From Panulirus ornatus (Eukaryota; Arthropoda; Malacostraca; Decapoda; Palinuridae): DNA of 64,000 bases. The translations under genes were made by a program, and so were the position numbers. Within the stretch, counting starts at the first letter, position 1; each line of letters starts with the position of its first letter. Below, piece by piece: positions 47,991-60,900 of this stretch. Where the stretch lies: assembly GCF_036320965.1 (NCBI RefSeq), contig NC_092262.1, positions 6,246,572-6,310,571 on the forward strand, in the 5' to 3' direction. The notes under the pieces were generated by a model that saw only the letters and a list, made by a program, of their open reading frames with translations, was not told where the DNA came from and did no database searches.

Positions 47991-48539
47991 GTATGTTTTA
48001 ACTTAGTTGCTTCAGAACTGATGGCAAGTGTCGTCTTGAGAGGTAGTTGGAATTTCAGAAATCTTTATAAATTCCTAGGAAATACTGTAGTAGAATTTTA
48101 TTTGTATTTAAGGGATGCAGTTTCATTTCATGCCAGCAGTACTCAATGAGCAGCTAAGAGAGCACTTGCTTGGTGTCTGTTAAAACACTGATTTCTGTCC
48201 AAGATTAAATGAATTTTTGATGATTCATCCCTTATTTTACTACTGTAAGTAGTCATGCAGATACTCATTTGCAAGGATTCAGCAACTGTGCAGCAACCTG
48301 TTCAGGCCTGTAACATTATTGTCTTGGTGATGCCAAGTGGCCAGACAGTCATTCATTCACTTACTTGCTTTAGGCACTGTGTGCCATAGTGTGTGAGCTG
48401 TACTCCATACTTTGGCAAATAAAACCTCTGTAGATATGAAATAGCTGTTTATAACAAAATTTGTTTTCCTATGCAGCACCCCAAGCTTTTAGAGTAGAGG
48501 ATATGGTTATGTCTGGCATGTTTATGTTATTATAGGGTT

Positions 48540-49480
48540 GAATTATCATGATTTGAAATTGAACTGAGGGGAGCAAGTGTCACTTAGGAAGAGATTCTTG
48601 TATAGGGAGAAATTGCATTTTATCTGTGTTGAATTTAATCAGGCTACTGCAAACCCATTCTGAGATGCCGCATAAGTCAGAGTTGAGTGGAATTATGTTT
48701 ATTGTAAGAATGAGTATTAGAAGGAGGTGGGAGGGAAAGTGAGTTGAAATGTGTAAAATGGAATCATTAGCTTAAAGGGCAGAAGTGAGATCATTTATGG
48801 ATAGACAGATGAGAGTAAGCAGTAGGATAAGACCCTGAAGGACCCCACTGTTGATAGGATATGAGGGGGAAGTTGCTCGATCACTGAATGCTGCAATAGA
48901 AATTATGTCAGAGAGGAAGCTATGCATTAGAGAAAGAAAAAAAAAACACAGGAGGGATGTTCAGAAAGCAAAGGCTTCTTCCACACCCTACAGACATTTT
49001 GGAGATAATGAGGATCATGACAAAAGTTTATCCAAAATCTTAGAGAGGAGGAGTAGATGTAAGGCACATGGGAAAGAAAATCACATTTAGATCTAGCATT
49101 GCAAAAGCCATATTTGTAGTCAGAGAAAAGAAAATGGGATTCCAAGTGTTTGAGAAAGTGTGAGTCTGGGGCATTTCAAAGATGAGATAACTATTAAAAT
49201 GAGTGCAGTAAGGCAAAAGTTGCAAGAGTTAGATTCGTCCCATTTCAAAAGGATGGGCTTTTTCAAGGCATGCTTCCAAGAAGAAGGAAAGGATTTAACA
49301 TTTAGAAAGTCAAGATAGGTGAGTAAATATCAGAGCTAGCTCGAAAGCACTCCCATAGGTCTTGAGGTTTAACATCGGGGCCATGTGCCTTGTTGTCATT
49401 GAGTTGTGAGAGTACAAGGGAGGCCTAACGCAAGAATGATATAGGAGAGGGCATAGGTATAGTGGGAGGAGATTAGGATA
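48540..49480 (-). pseudogene. Relic of a jockey-like reverse transcriptase
   Basis: The minus strand preserves LDNNKAHGPDVKPQDLWECF (near 49380-49330) and further on SDYKYGFCNARSKCDFLSHV (near 49120-49060), which match the NKA-GPDG and QYGFR blocks of jockey-type RTs, in the right order and broken by stops and frameshifts. It lies between genes A and B, or in gene B intron 1 if exon 1 is at 47955. The loss of RT catalytic residues makes it a dead copy. Confidence 0.55.
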
Positions 49481-49502
49481 GAGGATAGATGCAGAATTGT
49501 CC

Positions 49503-49704
49503 AGGTCAAATATGGCACCAGAATGAGCAGCTCTTATTTGTCAATGAATTCACTCAGACTAATCATGTCAGGTCAAATATGGCACCAGAATGAACATCTT
49601 TTATTCGTCAAAGGATTCACTCAGACTGATCATGTAAGGTCAAATATGGCACCAGAATGAGCAGCTTTATTAGTCAAAGAATTCACTCAGACTGATCATG
49701 TCAG
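49503..49704 (+). repeat. Three tandem 67-bp units
   Basis: AGGTCAAATATGGCACCAGA begins at 49503, 49570 and 49637, each followed by ATTCACTCAGACT and ATCATGT. High similarity indicates recent expansion. Non-coding. Confidence 0.85.
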
Positions 49705-49971
49705 GAGAGTGAAGGAATGGCTGAATTACAAGAAATTATTGTTAATTTTGTTAAAGACCACAAAGACTTGTCAGATGAAGAAAAAGTCGACAATCCACCT
49801 CTTCTCATGCAGTCATGAAGGCATTGTAATGGGAGCTTTAAGTGTTACACTTTCTGTATGGATTCTAATTTTTGGCAGTAAAGACTGCCATGGTATGTAA
49901 TGCTTTGCTTTGACTGCATTCCAGGACCTAATGAAGCTGAATTTCTGTTTTTGTCTTTTCTTTCTTTCATA

Positions 49972-50178
49972 CTGTTTGCCATTTCCCGCGTTAGCGAGGT
50001 AGCGTTAAGAACAGAGGACTGGGCCTCACCTGGCTCCCTTCTCTATTCCTTCTTTTGGAAATTAAAAAAAACGAGAGGGGAGGATTTCCAGCCACCAGCT
50101 CCCTCCCCTTTTAGTCGCCTTCTACGACATGCAGGGAATACGTGGGAAGTATTCTTTCTCCTCTATCCCCAGGGATAT
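49972..50178 (+). repeat. Family S repeat upstream of gene B exon 2
   Basis: Complete order of blocks from TGTTTGCCATTTCCCGCGTT to CTATCCCCAGGGATA, with a short deletion after GGGCCTCACC. No (TA)n flanks. Confidence 0.75.
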
Positions 50179-50595
50179 ATCTTTTATATCCTCTTATACC
50201 TTCCTTCTTTTTCATCATATTCTTCTGAACTTATACTTTCATTTGGTTTGTTTCTTTGTTGAACAGGCATCATTCTTTTCACACATTTTCAGTCTTTCAA
50301 GTTTCACAGATAATCTTCCATGTCTTCAAGGCAGGGAAAAGCATTTATGCATTATTTTTTTTTACTTAATTTTTGTGTAGAAACATGCAGAATATAGGCT
50401 GATGAATCTTTAGATGTGGAACATTTTTGTGTTTGAATTGATATGAAAGGCACATATTGTATAGATATTCAGTTACATGTTGACATTAGCTAAATATACC
50501 AGATGTTAGGAAGTCTTTTTTTTTTTTTTTACCTAATGCCTTCCTGTTTTGACACGATATTTTCCACTAAAATATTTCCCTCTCAATTTTTGCAG

Positions 50596-51265
50596 GAGGA
50601 CCAGGGTCTTAAGCTCCTACTACCCCTCTATCATTTTTTGCGCAATACTTGTGTGGAAACTGTATGTTGCATCCTTGTAAAAGATTTCAAAAATGCTCAG
50701 TATGTCAAAGAAAATATTAATAAGTGTATTTTGCCAGAGATGAGATTGTTGGATCTCCTTTATCAGATTAATAACATAGCTAAAAATAATGATAAGTTAT
50801 GTAAGAAAACTGGAAAAAGTGGATGTGCTCCAAAGTCACAGCTAGAGGACCAGAATGCACAAAAAGGAAGACCAAAGCAGATATGCAACATTAAAGATAA
50901 TGAAGAAGCTCTATCCAAGGTTACAGTAGAAAATTTGCTGTTGGCTGATTGTACACGGTGCGGGATACTGCGAGACTTGGATTTGATATTTGTGTTGAAT
51001 GTGATTACAAATGAAATTATTGATTATACACTGAGTGATTCTGTACTTGATGCCTTATACCAGATTAAAAAAATCAGGAATATTCTTTACCATCCAAGAT
51101 TCAGTTTTAGTGAAAGTGACTTTGAGAATAATCTGAGGGATTTGGTTTTGGCAGTTCGCATATTGTACTCGCACCTGGATTACCCATCTGAAGAACTTGA
51201 AAATAAAGAGGCACTTTGTCGTGAAGAAGCAAAAACTGCTCATCTGATTGCTCCAAGAATTTTGG
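50596..51265 (+). CDS. Gene B exon 2: HEPN domain
   Basis: The acceptor TTTTTGCAG ends at 50595 and the donor GTATGT starts at 51266; the exon is 670 nt and ends in phase 1 like its counterpart in gene A. Continuing the frame upstream of 50596 would read intron, not coding sequence. It starts with EDQGLKLLLPLYHFLRN, then a Cys/Lys-rich linker, then LRDLDLIFVLNVITNE and IKKIRNILYHPR. The motif R-N-x3-H (51076-51093) is intact. Conserved with gene A are the DLD helix, the IK-x2-RN core and the closing helix (ILYSHLD against LIHSYLG). Confidence 0.83.
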
Positions 51266-51956
51266 GTATGTAATATTACCTGTATGAACATTCATTTTGG
51301 TAAAGGTGTGCAGTCTATAAGTGCAGCTAGATGTTTCTGTGACTATGCCAAGCATAAGTCATTAATGGACTCCGGTTACTTGTAGTTGCTCTGCAAATAC
51401 AGTGTTACTGAGGAACTTCTCTTCTACTGGTAGTAGTGCTGCCTTGAAGCTACAGGAGCCCCCTTAGAGAAAGGGTTTTTTGGTTTTTATAATGATTATA
51501 GAACCAAGGCTGATGCATACTCTGATAAATTGTGTGAAAAGTGATGAAGTAAGAAAACTAATCTCTAATGTTACCAATATTACTGTGGTTTCGGTGCATT
51601 ATACATGACAGCTGGAGACTGAGTGTGAACGAATGTGGTCTTTGTTGTCTTTTCCTAGCACTACCTCGTGCACATGCTGGGGGAGGGGGTTGTCATTTCA
51701 TGTGTGGCGGGGGGGGCGACGGGAATGAATAAGGGCAGACAGTATGAATTATGTACATGTGTATATATGTATGTGTCTATGTGTGTATATATATGTATAC
51801 GTTGAGATGTATAGGTATGTATATGTGCGTGTGTGGATGTGTATATATATACGTGTGTATGTGGGTGGGTTGGGCCATTCTTTCGTCTGTTTCCTTGCAT
51901 TACCCAGCTAACGCGGGAGACAGTGACAAAGTATGATAAATAAAAGAATAAATGAA

Positions 51957-51994
<38 letters not shown>

Positions 51995-54900
51995 GTGTGG
52001 TGTGAGGTGGTTTGATCGAGTGAGTAACGTAAGGGTAAGAGAGATGTGTGGAAATAAAAAGAGCGTGGTTGAGAGAGCAGAAGAGGGTGTTTTGAAGTGG
52101 TTTGGGCACATGGAGAGAATGAGTGAGGAAAGATTGACCAAGAGGATATATGTGTCGGAGGTGGAGGGAACAAGGAGAAGAGGGAGACCAAATTGGAGGT
52201 GGAAAGATGGAGTGAAAAAGATTTTGTGTGATCGGGGCCTGAACATGCAGGAGGGTGAAAGGAGGGCAAGGAATAGAGTGAATTGGAGCAATGTGGTATA
52301 CTGGGGTTGACGTGCTGTCAGTGGATTGAATCAAGGCATGTGAAGCGTCTGGGGTAAACCATGGAAAGCTGTGTAGGTATGTATATTTGCGTGTGTGGAC
52401 GTATGTATATACATGTGTATGGGGGGGGGTTGGGCCATTTCTTTCGTCTGTTTCCTTGCGCTACCTCGCAAACGCGGGAGACAGCGACAAAGTATAATAA
52501 AAAAAAATATAATATTATTATTATTATTATTATTATAAGCCACAAGATCCCATGCAAGAGAAGGGTCAGGGAGGCTCCTTTGGGGCAAGAAGGTCCAGTG
52601 GCACCTTACTTCCCTCTTTTGATGATTATTCAGCTCTGTGTAGGTGACTTCTTGTTCATGATGTTATTTGTTGTTGGCAAGAATGAAAGAGGTAATAGCT
52701 TAGGTGGGAAGAGGCTGGTGAAAGTGAATGAGCTTGGAAAAGAGGCTTGTGTGAGGAAATACCAGGAAAGATTAAGGGAAGAATGGCAAAAGGTGATAAT
52801 AAATGAGAATTTGGGAGCTGGCGAGGAATGTAAGGGATTTGGGGAAGTGGCACTTACACGTGTGGGAGGAGTATGTGGCATGTGGAAGGTGGGATGACAG
52901 CACGTGAATGGTGAGATAAGGACGTTAAGTTGCTAGAGAGAGAGAGAAGAGAGATGTATGGGTGTTACCTCAGGGAAGGTGTGTGAGTGACTGGGAGATG
53001 TATAGGTGTTACTCCAGGGAAGGTTGTGTGAGCAACTGGTAGATGTACAAGAGGAAGTAGCTGGAAGTCAAAAGGAAGGTGCATGGTCTGAAAAAGAGGG
53101 TGTATGAGAGACAGGGTAAGAGAATATTGGCAAACTTCAGGAAGAATAAGAAAATGTTTTAGAGGGAGGTGAATAGTGTGGGGAAAGCAAGAGAATAAAT
53201 GAGAACATTAATGAGGAGATTAGAGAAGTTTTAACAGTCAGGTAAGAGGTGAAGAGATGGAGGGAATATTTTAAAGGACTTTTGTGGGACACTTCTTGCT
53301 TGCAGTTGCACTGTAAATAAAAAGTCACCTCTGGCAAGGTTGTATCATTTTCACTTGAGAAAGGGATTATAACCTCATCAAGGAACTTCTTACTCCTAGG
53401 GAGTCCATAAATTTCTTTGCTTTTGATAGTAGCACAGCCTTGAAGCTGCAGGAGCCCCATAAAAGGTATTACAGGGTTATTGGTTACAGCTAATTCAATA
53501 ATTTTTCATGCTTTTTTGCAACTTCCCACATAGGGAAGCAGCACTAGGAATAGCTGAAGAATGGCCATTCTTGATATACCTTTCTGTTGTTTTCCTTGAC
53601 CATTTCATATACCCTGGTTCAGCCCATTGACAGCATGTCATCCCTTTTTCTCTTTTTACCATGTCACTCCAGTTTGCTTAACCCCATGCATTCCTCACCC
53701 TCCTGCTTGTGCAGGCAATGATCACTCAAAGCAGATTTCACTCCAGCCTTCCATCTCGTCTTTGGTTTCCCATTTTCCATGTTCCCTCCTCTTTGGACGT
53801 GTAATGTATGCTTGTAATTCATATTCTTATTTTTTCAGATGAGTTGCGTTGTGAAATCTACAAGAAGTATGTAGCCCCTCCAAACTACATTCTTCCCAGC
53901 ATTTCCATGATAGGGTAAGTTTTTTTACCAAATTGCAAAACTTTTTGCAACTTTTCCATTTTAAATGATAGTGTTTAACAATGATTATTGTTCACTGACC
54001 AGCAGTATATCATACATAAAACAAGGTTTAAGCCTTGAGTTCTGATAGGTATGTGCAGATTGTTGGATATTAGAATTGCTACATAGCCTTCAAATGAGAT
54101 GGGAAATTTTTGAGATTAAGAAAGAAAATTGGGAAGAAATGGGATATTAAACTTAGAGTACACTTGGTTCTCCATTTAAGAAAGGAAATCATTGAAACAA
54201 AGGAAGAAGGGTGTAGGAGACAATGGCAGTGGGAAACTGCTATTGGCAGGAAAAGAGGGAGGTGATCCATCAACAGTTATTGAGACAGAATAGCCAAAAA
54301 TGGAGCTGGGTATGAGAGAACAGAGTGAGGGAGGAAATTTGAAAGACAGATATGTGGAAATGGATCGTGAAACCACACTGCATCAGTAACTTTCAAGATT
54401 TCAAGAACTACATCAAGATTCCTTGTAGTCTATAGGGGAAATAACTAGGTTGTAGTAGGATACAATATAATACTGATAAACAGAGAATAGTCTTTGAGAT
54501 TCAAGATGGTAGAGGAAATGGGAGTTGAGAAGAGTTTTGAAGACTTCAGAAACAGTGGAAATCAGAGCAACAGTACAACATTTAGATTTTAAGACTTAGG
54601 TCATTTAACTTTTCCTGCATCCTAATGGATGGTCAGGGAGCGTGATTTCAAATTTAGTGACTCATCTGTGCTGAATTTGTTGTTGGTTATTGTGTTTCAG
54701 GCTGTGTTTAGCAAAGAGAACTAGTATAAGGAAAATAAAGAAAACAGTCTTTGAAAAATTTACAGATAACTTATCTTATGAGTTTGGTAAAGTGTGTGAA
54801 AGAAGAAAGTTAAGAGTAAATGTGAATAAGAGCAAGGTTATTAGGTACAGTAGGGTTGAGGGTCAAGTCAATTGGGAGGTGAGTTTGAATGGAGAAAAAC

Positions 54901-57900
54901 TGGAGGAAGTGAAGTGTTTTAGATATCTGGGAGTGGATCTGGCAGCGGATGGAACCATGGAAGCGGAAGTGGATCATAGGGTGGGGGAGGGGGCGAAAAT
55001 TCTGGGAGCCTTGAAGAATGTGTGGAAGTCGAGAACATTATCTCGGAAAGCAAAAATGGGTATGTTTGAAGGAATAGTGGTTCCAACAATGTTGTATGGT
55101 TGCGAGGCGTGGGCTATGGATAGAGTTGTGCGCAGGAGGATGGATGTGCTGGTAATGAGATGTTTGAGGACAATGTGTGGTGTGAGGTGGTTTGATCGAG
55201 TAAGTAACGTAAGGGTAAGAGAGATGTGTGGAAATAAAAAGAGCGTGGTTGAGAGAGCAGAAGAGGGTGTTTTGAAATGGTTTGGGCACATGGAGAGAAT
55301 GAGTGAGGAAAGATTGACCAAGAGGATATATGTGTCGGAGGTGGAGGGAACGAGGAGAAGAGGGAGACCAAATTGGAGGTGGAAAGATGGAGTGAAAAAG
55401 ATTTTGTGTGATCGGGGCCTGAACATGCAGGAGGGTGAAAGGAGGGCAAGGAATAGAGTGAATTGGAGCGATGTGGTATACCGGGGTTGATGTGCTGTCA
55501 GTGGATTGAATCAGGGCCTGTGAAGCGTCTGGGGTAAACCATGGAAAGCTGTGTAGGTATGTATATTTGCGTGTGGACGTATGTATATACATGTGTATGG
55601 GGGTGGGTTGGGCCATTTCTTTCGTCTGTTTCCTTGCGCTACCTCGCAAACGCGTGAGACAGCGACAAAGCAAAAAAAAAAAAAAAAAAAAACTTTGATA
55701 AACCAGATATCAGGTGTGTCCTTATGTCTACTGTCAATCAATAAGGTACTCAAGATAAGACGTAAGCAAAGACATTGAAATTGTCTTCAGAGAGAATGAG
55801 TTTAATTTGTTGACAGGAATTTCATGCTTATATGCTTGCTTAATTTCTGCCTCAAAGTTCGCTTCTATTTTTATGAGGCATCTGCAGTGCTCATGAAACT
55901 GGCCATATCCACCGGGTTGAACATAAAGCGTAGAGTTGGGTACATATCTTTGTGGGGAGAATATGGAGCTGCTGAGCTGTGTTTTGTGTCTTAATATTGG
56001 CTGTGAATGATCTCTGAACACTCTTATTTTGCAGTCTTCCCCACCATGTAGGGTTATGATAGAATGCAGCAATATTACATTTGTGAAAGAATGAGCACTG
56101 TGAATGATATGATTGGTTTTTCTTCACATCTTAAAGGTCTGTATGATCCTTTTGCACGGGGCAACTGAACTGTTATTTTGTTGTACTTACTGAAGGTTAG
56201 GTCGTTAGACATTATTTTTCTGAGATGTCATATAATTCAACTTTTATGATAGTGCCTTTGCCTATTTGATATTCTGTGTTGCTATTTTGTTTCTTCATAT
56301 TTTTGATAATGGAGTTGAAATTTATCTCCATTGAAAAGCATGTTTTTCTTGGTTGCCCAGGTAGACTTTGTCTGTGTCTCATTGTAGTCTTTTGGTGTGA
56401 TTTTTGATGTGATTTTCATGTTCTTGTATCATCTGCAGAGGATGTGATGAAACTGTGGTTTGTGTTGATATCAGTGTCAGATATAAGAATGAGTAAGAAG
56501 AGTGGTGCCAGTACAGCACCTTTTGGGATGGAGATTTTGACCATAGAGGCACTGGATATGCCATGGTTTACTACTACATGTTATAATGTTAGTTAAAAAG
56601 TTGTATATCCATCTCTCAGCTTTCTGATTATTCCCATCTTTTGCATTATCTGTGCCACACATTTGTCAAATGCTTTTGCAGTCTCTGAATCACATCAGCA
56701 TTTTCTTTGTTTTCCTGAGCTTTAACAATCCTATCATCATGGTCAAGCAAGTGAGAGAGGCAAGAGCTTCCCACTTTGAAACCTTGTTATCCTGGGTTAA
56801 GTAGAGTATTCCCTTCCATAAATTGTGTCTGCTTGCCCATTAGGACTTTCAAAGATCTTAATGATGTGCAGTGTTAATGTTTTCAGTCGGTAGTTTTGGG
56901 ACTGCTTTGCTTCCACCATTGTGGAGTGGGGTGATGTGTGTTACTTTCAGACTTGGGAATTATGCAAAAGTCTAGACTTTTTCTCTAGAGGATATTTGAT
57001 GCATGTGCTCAAGGTAGCTTGCATTCCTTAATGAAGACCAAGTTCCAGAAGTCTGGGACCTGGGACTTCGTGAGTGCATGGGAATGTTCTCAGTGGCCCT
57101 CTCAAAATCTTTTGTTGAGGTGGTGATATTTGCTATGTGTAGACTTAGGTCCCTTTAGTATAGGAAGAAGTCTGTTGGGTCACATATCATTAGTGTGGTT
57201 TTTGGATCACTGATTACTGATTTGTATTGCCTGATGTAAGCTTAGTGTAATTGACTTATCAGATTGTGCTGAAATTAGATATATGGAGAGAATGATTAAA
57301 GATGAATTAGGAGGATCCTTATATCAGAAGTGGAAGGAATAAGGTGAAGAAGGAAAACAAGAGGATGTAAGGATGGAGTGATAAAGACCATAAGGTATCG
57401 TGACCTGAACAATTATGAGGATGATACTCATGTGTAGGATATAATGAATTAAAGTAATGTGATATATAGGGGAATTATATGTATTCAAAATGGTGTGTAG
57501 AGTTTGATTGTGAATGGTAGACTCTGATTGTAATGTACTGTGTAAGACAGCAAGAGTGGATGTGAGCAACTGAGCCTGTCATTTTGCATATGTTGGTGTT
57601 ACCTTGCTAGGATGGGAGGCAAACATCTATGAAGAAAGATTATTGTTAGTATTAAAGAGAAACTTCTCACCCAAAGGCTTGTGCAATGATTTATAAGGAT
57701 TCTTTTAGTTTCCTTTTGACGTACAGAGGCCCAGATTAAGACTTGGTATTTGTTCCATTTGGGATAGGGGAGGAAGAATACTTCCCTCGTATTCGCTACT
57801 TGTTGTATAAGGCGACTGTATATTGAAAATATGGAAGATTGGTTATTTTTTAGTCAGGGTGGGTGGTAATTTTTAGTGGTTTTTGCTTTCCATTTTATTG

Positions 57901-60900
57901 TAAGAGGTTGCTAGTTTATTTGTTGGCCTCTGGAAACGGAGGATACTTGCAAAGAGGAAAGAAGAAAGGGAAGTTATGTGCCTTTTCCTTTGTGGTCCTT
58001 GACTTAACCTGAGCTGTATGCTTTTGACCCCATAAAGGTAAATTGCCTAAACAGCTTGTTCTGAGAGAATTTAAAGAATCACCTGCAATGATTATTCACA
58101 GAAACAGAGATGATAATCTCTCTATCTGAGTAGCATTTCTAATTTTATTATTATTTTCTTCAGAGAGCAGTCCAAGCTGGTGATTGAAGATCTTGAGAAA
58201 TTTGTCTACGACCAAAAATGCTGCAAGCATGGTGAGAAATTGCCAGTGTTGCTGTGTGGAAAGCGAGGCACAGGAAAATCTCTTTTACTACAAAATTTAG
58301 CCTTTTCCTTAAGCCAAACACACAGCATTGATTATTCGGAGTTCTTGCTGGTGCTGCACCTGGATGAATGGGGTAGAAGGATCTTTACACGACAATGCAC
58401 TCCAGCCAGAGATACAGGAACAGAATTTTGGGAGGAAGTATTCACGTGTATTGTAAGCTTAGCTCCAGATACAGTTTTCAGATATAACTTGGACGTTATA
58501 AAGACAGTGATCAAAATGTATATAGATGAGATTGTTTTTCTTATTGACTGGGATATAAAAATTGGTCCTGTATGTAAGGAGATGCAGAGAGGTACCTGGG
58601 TTGTAGCCTACCATGGCACACATGTTCAGTCTGTTGATTGGCAGATACTTGTAATGCAGCCATATGGAGAAGCACAAGTTAAGCAGATATTACAGGGTTT
58701 AAAAACAAAGCATACTGATGATGTTATTCGTTTGTATGAAAATTGTGAGTTTAAGGAGATCCTCACATCTTTAGACATGATTAAGATTTTCAGTGAATTG
58801 AAGAGCTCTGTTGCCATTGGTACAGATTTTGAAATTGCAGAGGCATATGTGTCTAATCAGTTTGATAACATATTATGTATTAACAAGGAGGATATGATTA
58901 CAGCATTAGGAAAAATTGCTTTTCATGCAGTCTGCAAGAACAAATCAATATTTAGGGATAGTGATTTATGTAATATTCATAATGAAATCAGGGATAAGTT
59001 TCTTGTACAACATGGAGAGATTGGCTATACTTTCATTCATAATATTGCTGAGGACTTCCTGGCTTCTAGATATGTAATTTCCCAGCCATTTAAGGCATGT
59101 AAGGAATGGCTTGGTAATGTTCATTGCTTCAAAAGAATTTTCAAATTTGTTTGTTCTGTTTGGTGTAGAGACTCCAGGCAGCTGAGGAAAAATTTACCCC
59201 ACATAAAGGAGTATTTGATAACTCTATTCGGTATCGAGGGTATGCTGGGGGATTCTAAACCTTGCAAACCTACTGAACAGAGAGTTGAGCCGATGGAGGT
59301 CATTGCACATAAGAAGAAAAAACAAAAGACTAACAGGAAGATTCCTCATTTTGTCAACCCTCTGAAAGATCCGTTTACAAAATGGGGATTCCTCATACAC
59401 CTGGATGATGCTTGTCATGGACAAAGAGAAATTTTAGAGTTACTTGCCATCTTGTTATCTCAGATTCCATGTTGGAAGTTTAAGGAAAGTACCCATTTGG
59501 ATGATGGAAAGCTAAGAAGGATAGAAAAAATTTTGAAAAAGGTTAAACTAAGTAAAGAATGCCCACTTACAATTAAACTTGAAAGTACAGCAGACACAAT
59601 GATGCTTATCAAAATATGGAATAAGTTGAAGAATATTGAAAGCTTGCATGACTATACTTATGTTAGAATGACTGTTAAGCACAATAAGAGTATTCCATTG
59701 GTACAACAGAGAAGTGTTGCGGAGCTTCTTGCTATGATTGCTGGAACTCATGTCCCACTCTACATCACTCAGTACACAGGGCCATTCTTATGCTCAGAAA
59801 TCCCAAACTTTCTAAAATGCTTTTGCATGAGGAAATTAGAGAGAATGGATGTAAGTGTTTATGATGTGGCTTCCTTGTCTGAGGTCTTGTCGTGTAAAGT
59901 TTTGTCCTCTCTTAAAGATTTGACTGTCAGAGTTGATCTCAAGAAAACAGAGCAAACTAATTTACAACATTCTTTTATAGAAATACCAAAACATGTCAAC
60001 CTGTACCTCTCTATTAAATATTTTGCCAACATTTGTGATTTATGGAATAGATTCAGATGTCCTCATCGTCTCTTATCACTAAGCATTCATGATTTGTTTG
60101 TTGATGAGAACTTTAAGTTAGATCTCTCAGCTTTTACAAATTTAGAAAGTTTATATATAAGCTGTGAACCAGATATGGGAAAGGAAATTACTAGTAATGC
60201 TATGGATGAAAATGGATTGGAGACGGGTAATATGATTAACATCATGGAAATTGATCAGGATGTCTCAAAACAACCTGGAAACAAAAAGCTTCCAAGGCAG
60301 AACTGGATGTTTGCATTTGTAATATCTCTCATTCTACCGGTGAAAATAGAAAGACTCATGTTAAGAAATGTAGAATTCTATGATAACTCTAATAATTACA
60401 TGTTGCTGAAGTTTTTCCAGAAGTATAGCATAGATAGATTGATAATCTTGGATTCCATGCTTTCCCTGAAGGGAGTGAGACAAGTTATAAGTACTCATAC
60501 TGAAAGTACAGATGATGATCTTGAGACAATGACCAAAAGGCTGAGAGTAGATAAATCAGATTCTTCTGAGGTCCAGGCTTTGATTGCTAAACAGCCAAGG
60601 CTTTCTCAAGAAGAGCGTGAAAATAGACGGAAAGAGAAGCCAGAGGGGAAGGAAATAATAATATCCTCTGAGTTATCCTTATGCACAGTTTGTAGAAGTT
60701 TTCCTTGCTTGTGTCTGTTAGAGGCAGGAAATGACAACAAGGATACCATTGAAGACCTGATATGTTTAATTGAAGATATCTATTGTTATGATATCCTCAG
60801 CTTTACATACATCAGTAACATTCTGAATGTCAGGAAGGACTTGTGTGGAGATTTGAGAGTCCACTGCATTATAACAGAATTGAATGATGATGTTGCTTTT

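Larger units (their letters stand above)
55693..58163 (+). other. Gene B intron 3, second part
   Basis: Holds the CR1/L2-like relic, RTE copy L and a family S fragment, all listed separately; 56770-57260 has nothing recognisable. Confidence 0.55.

Noticed and set aside
49503..49704. CRISPR-like direct repeats
   Set aside because: Units are contiguous without unique spacers and the context is a eukaryotic intron or spacer.
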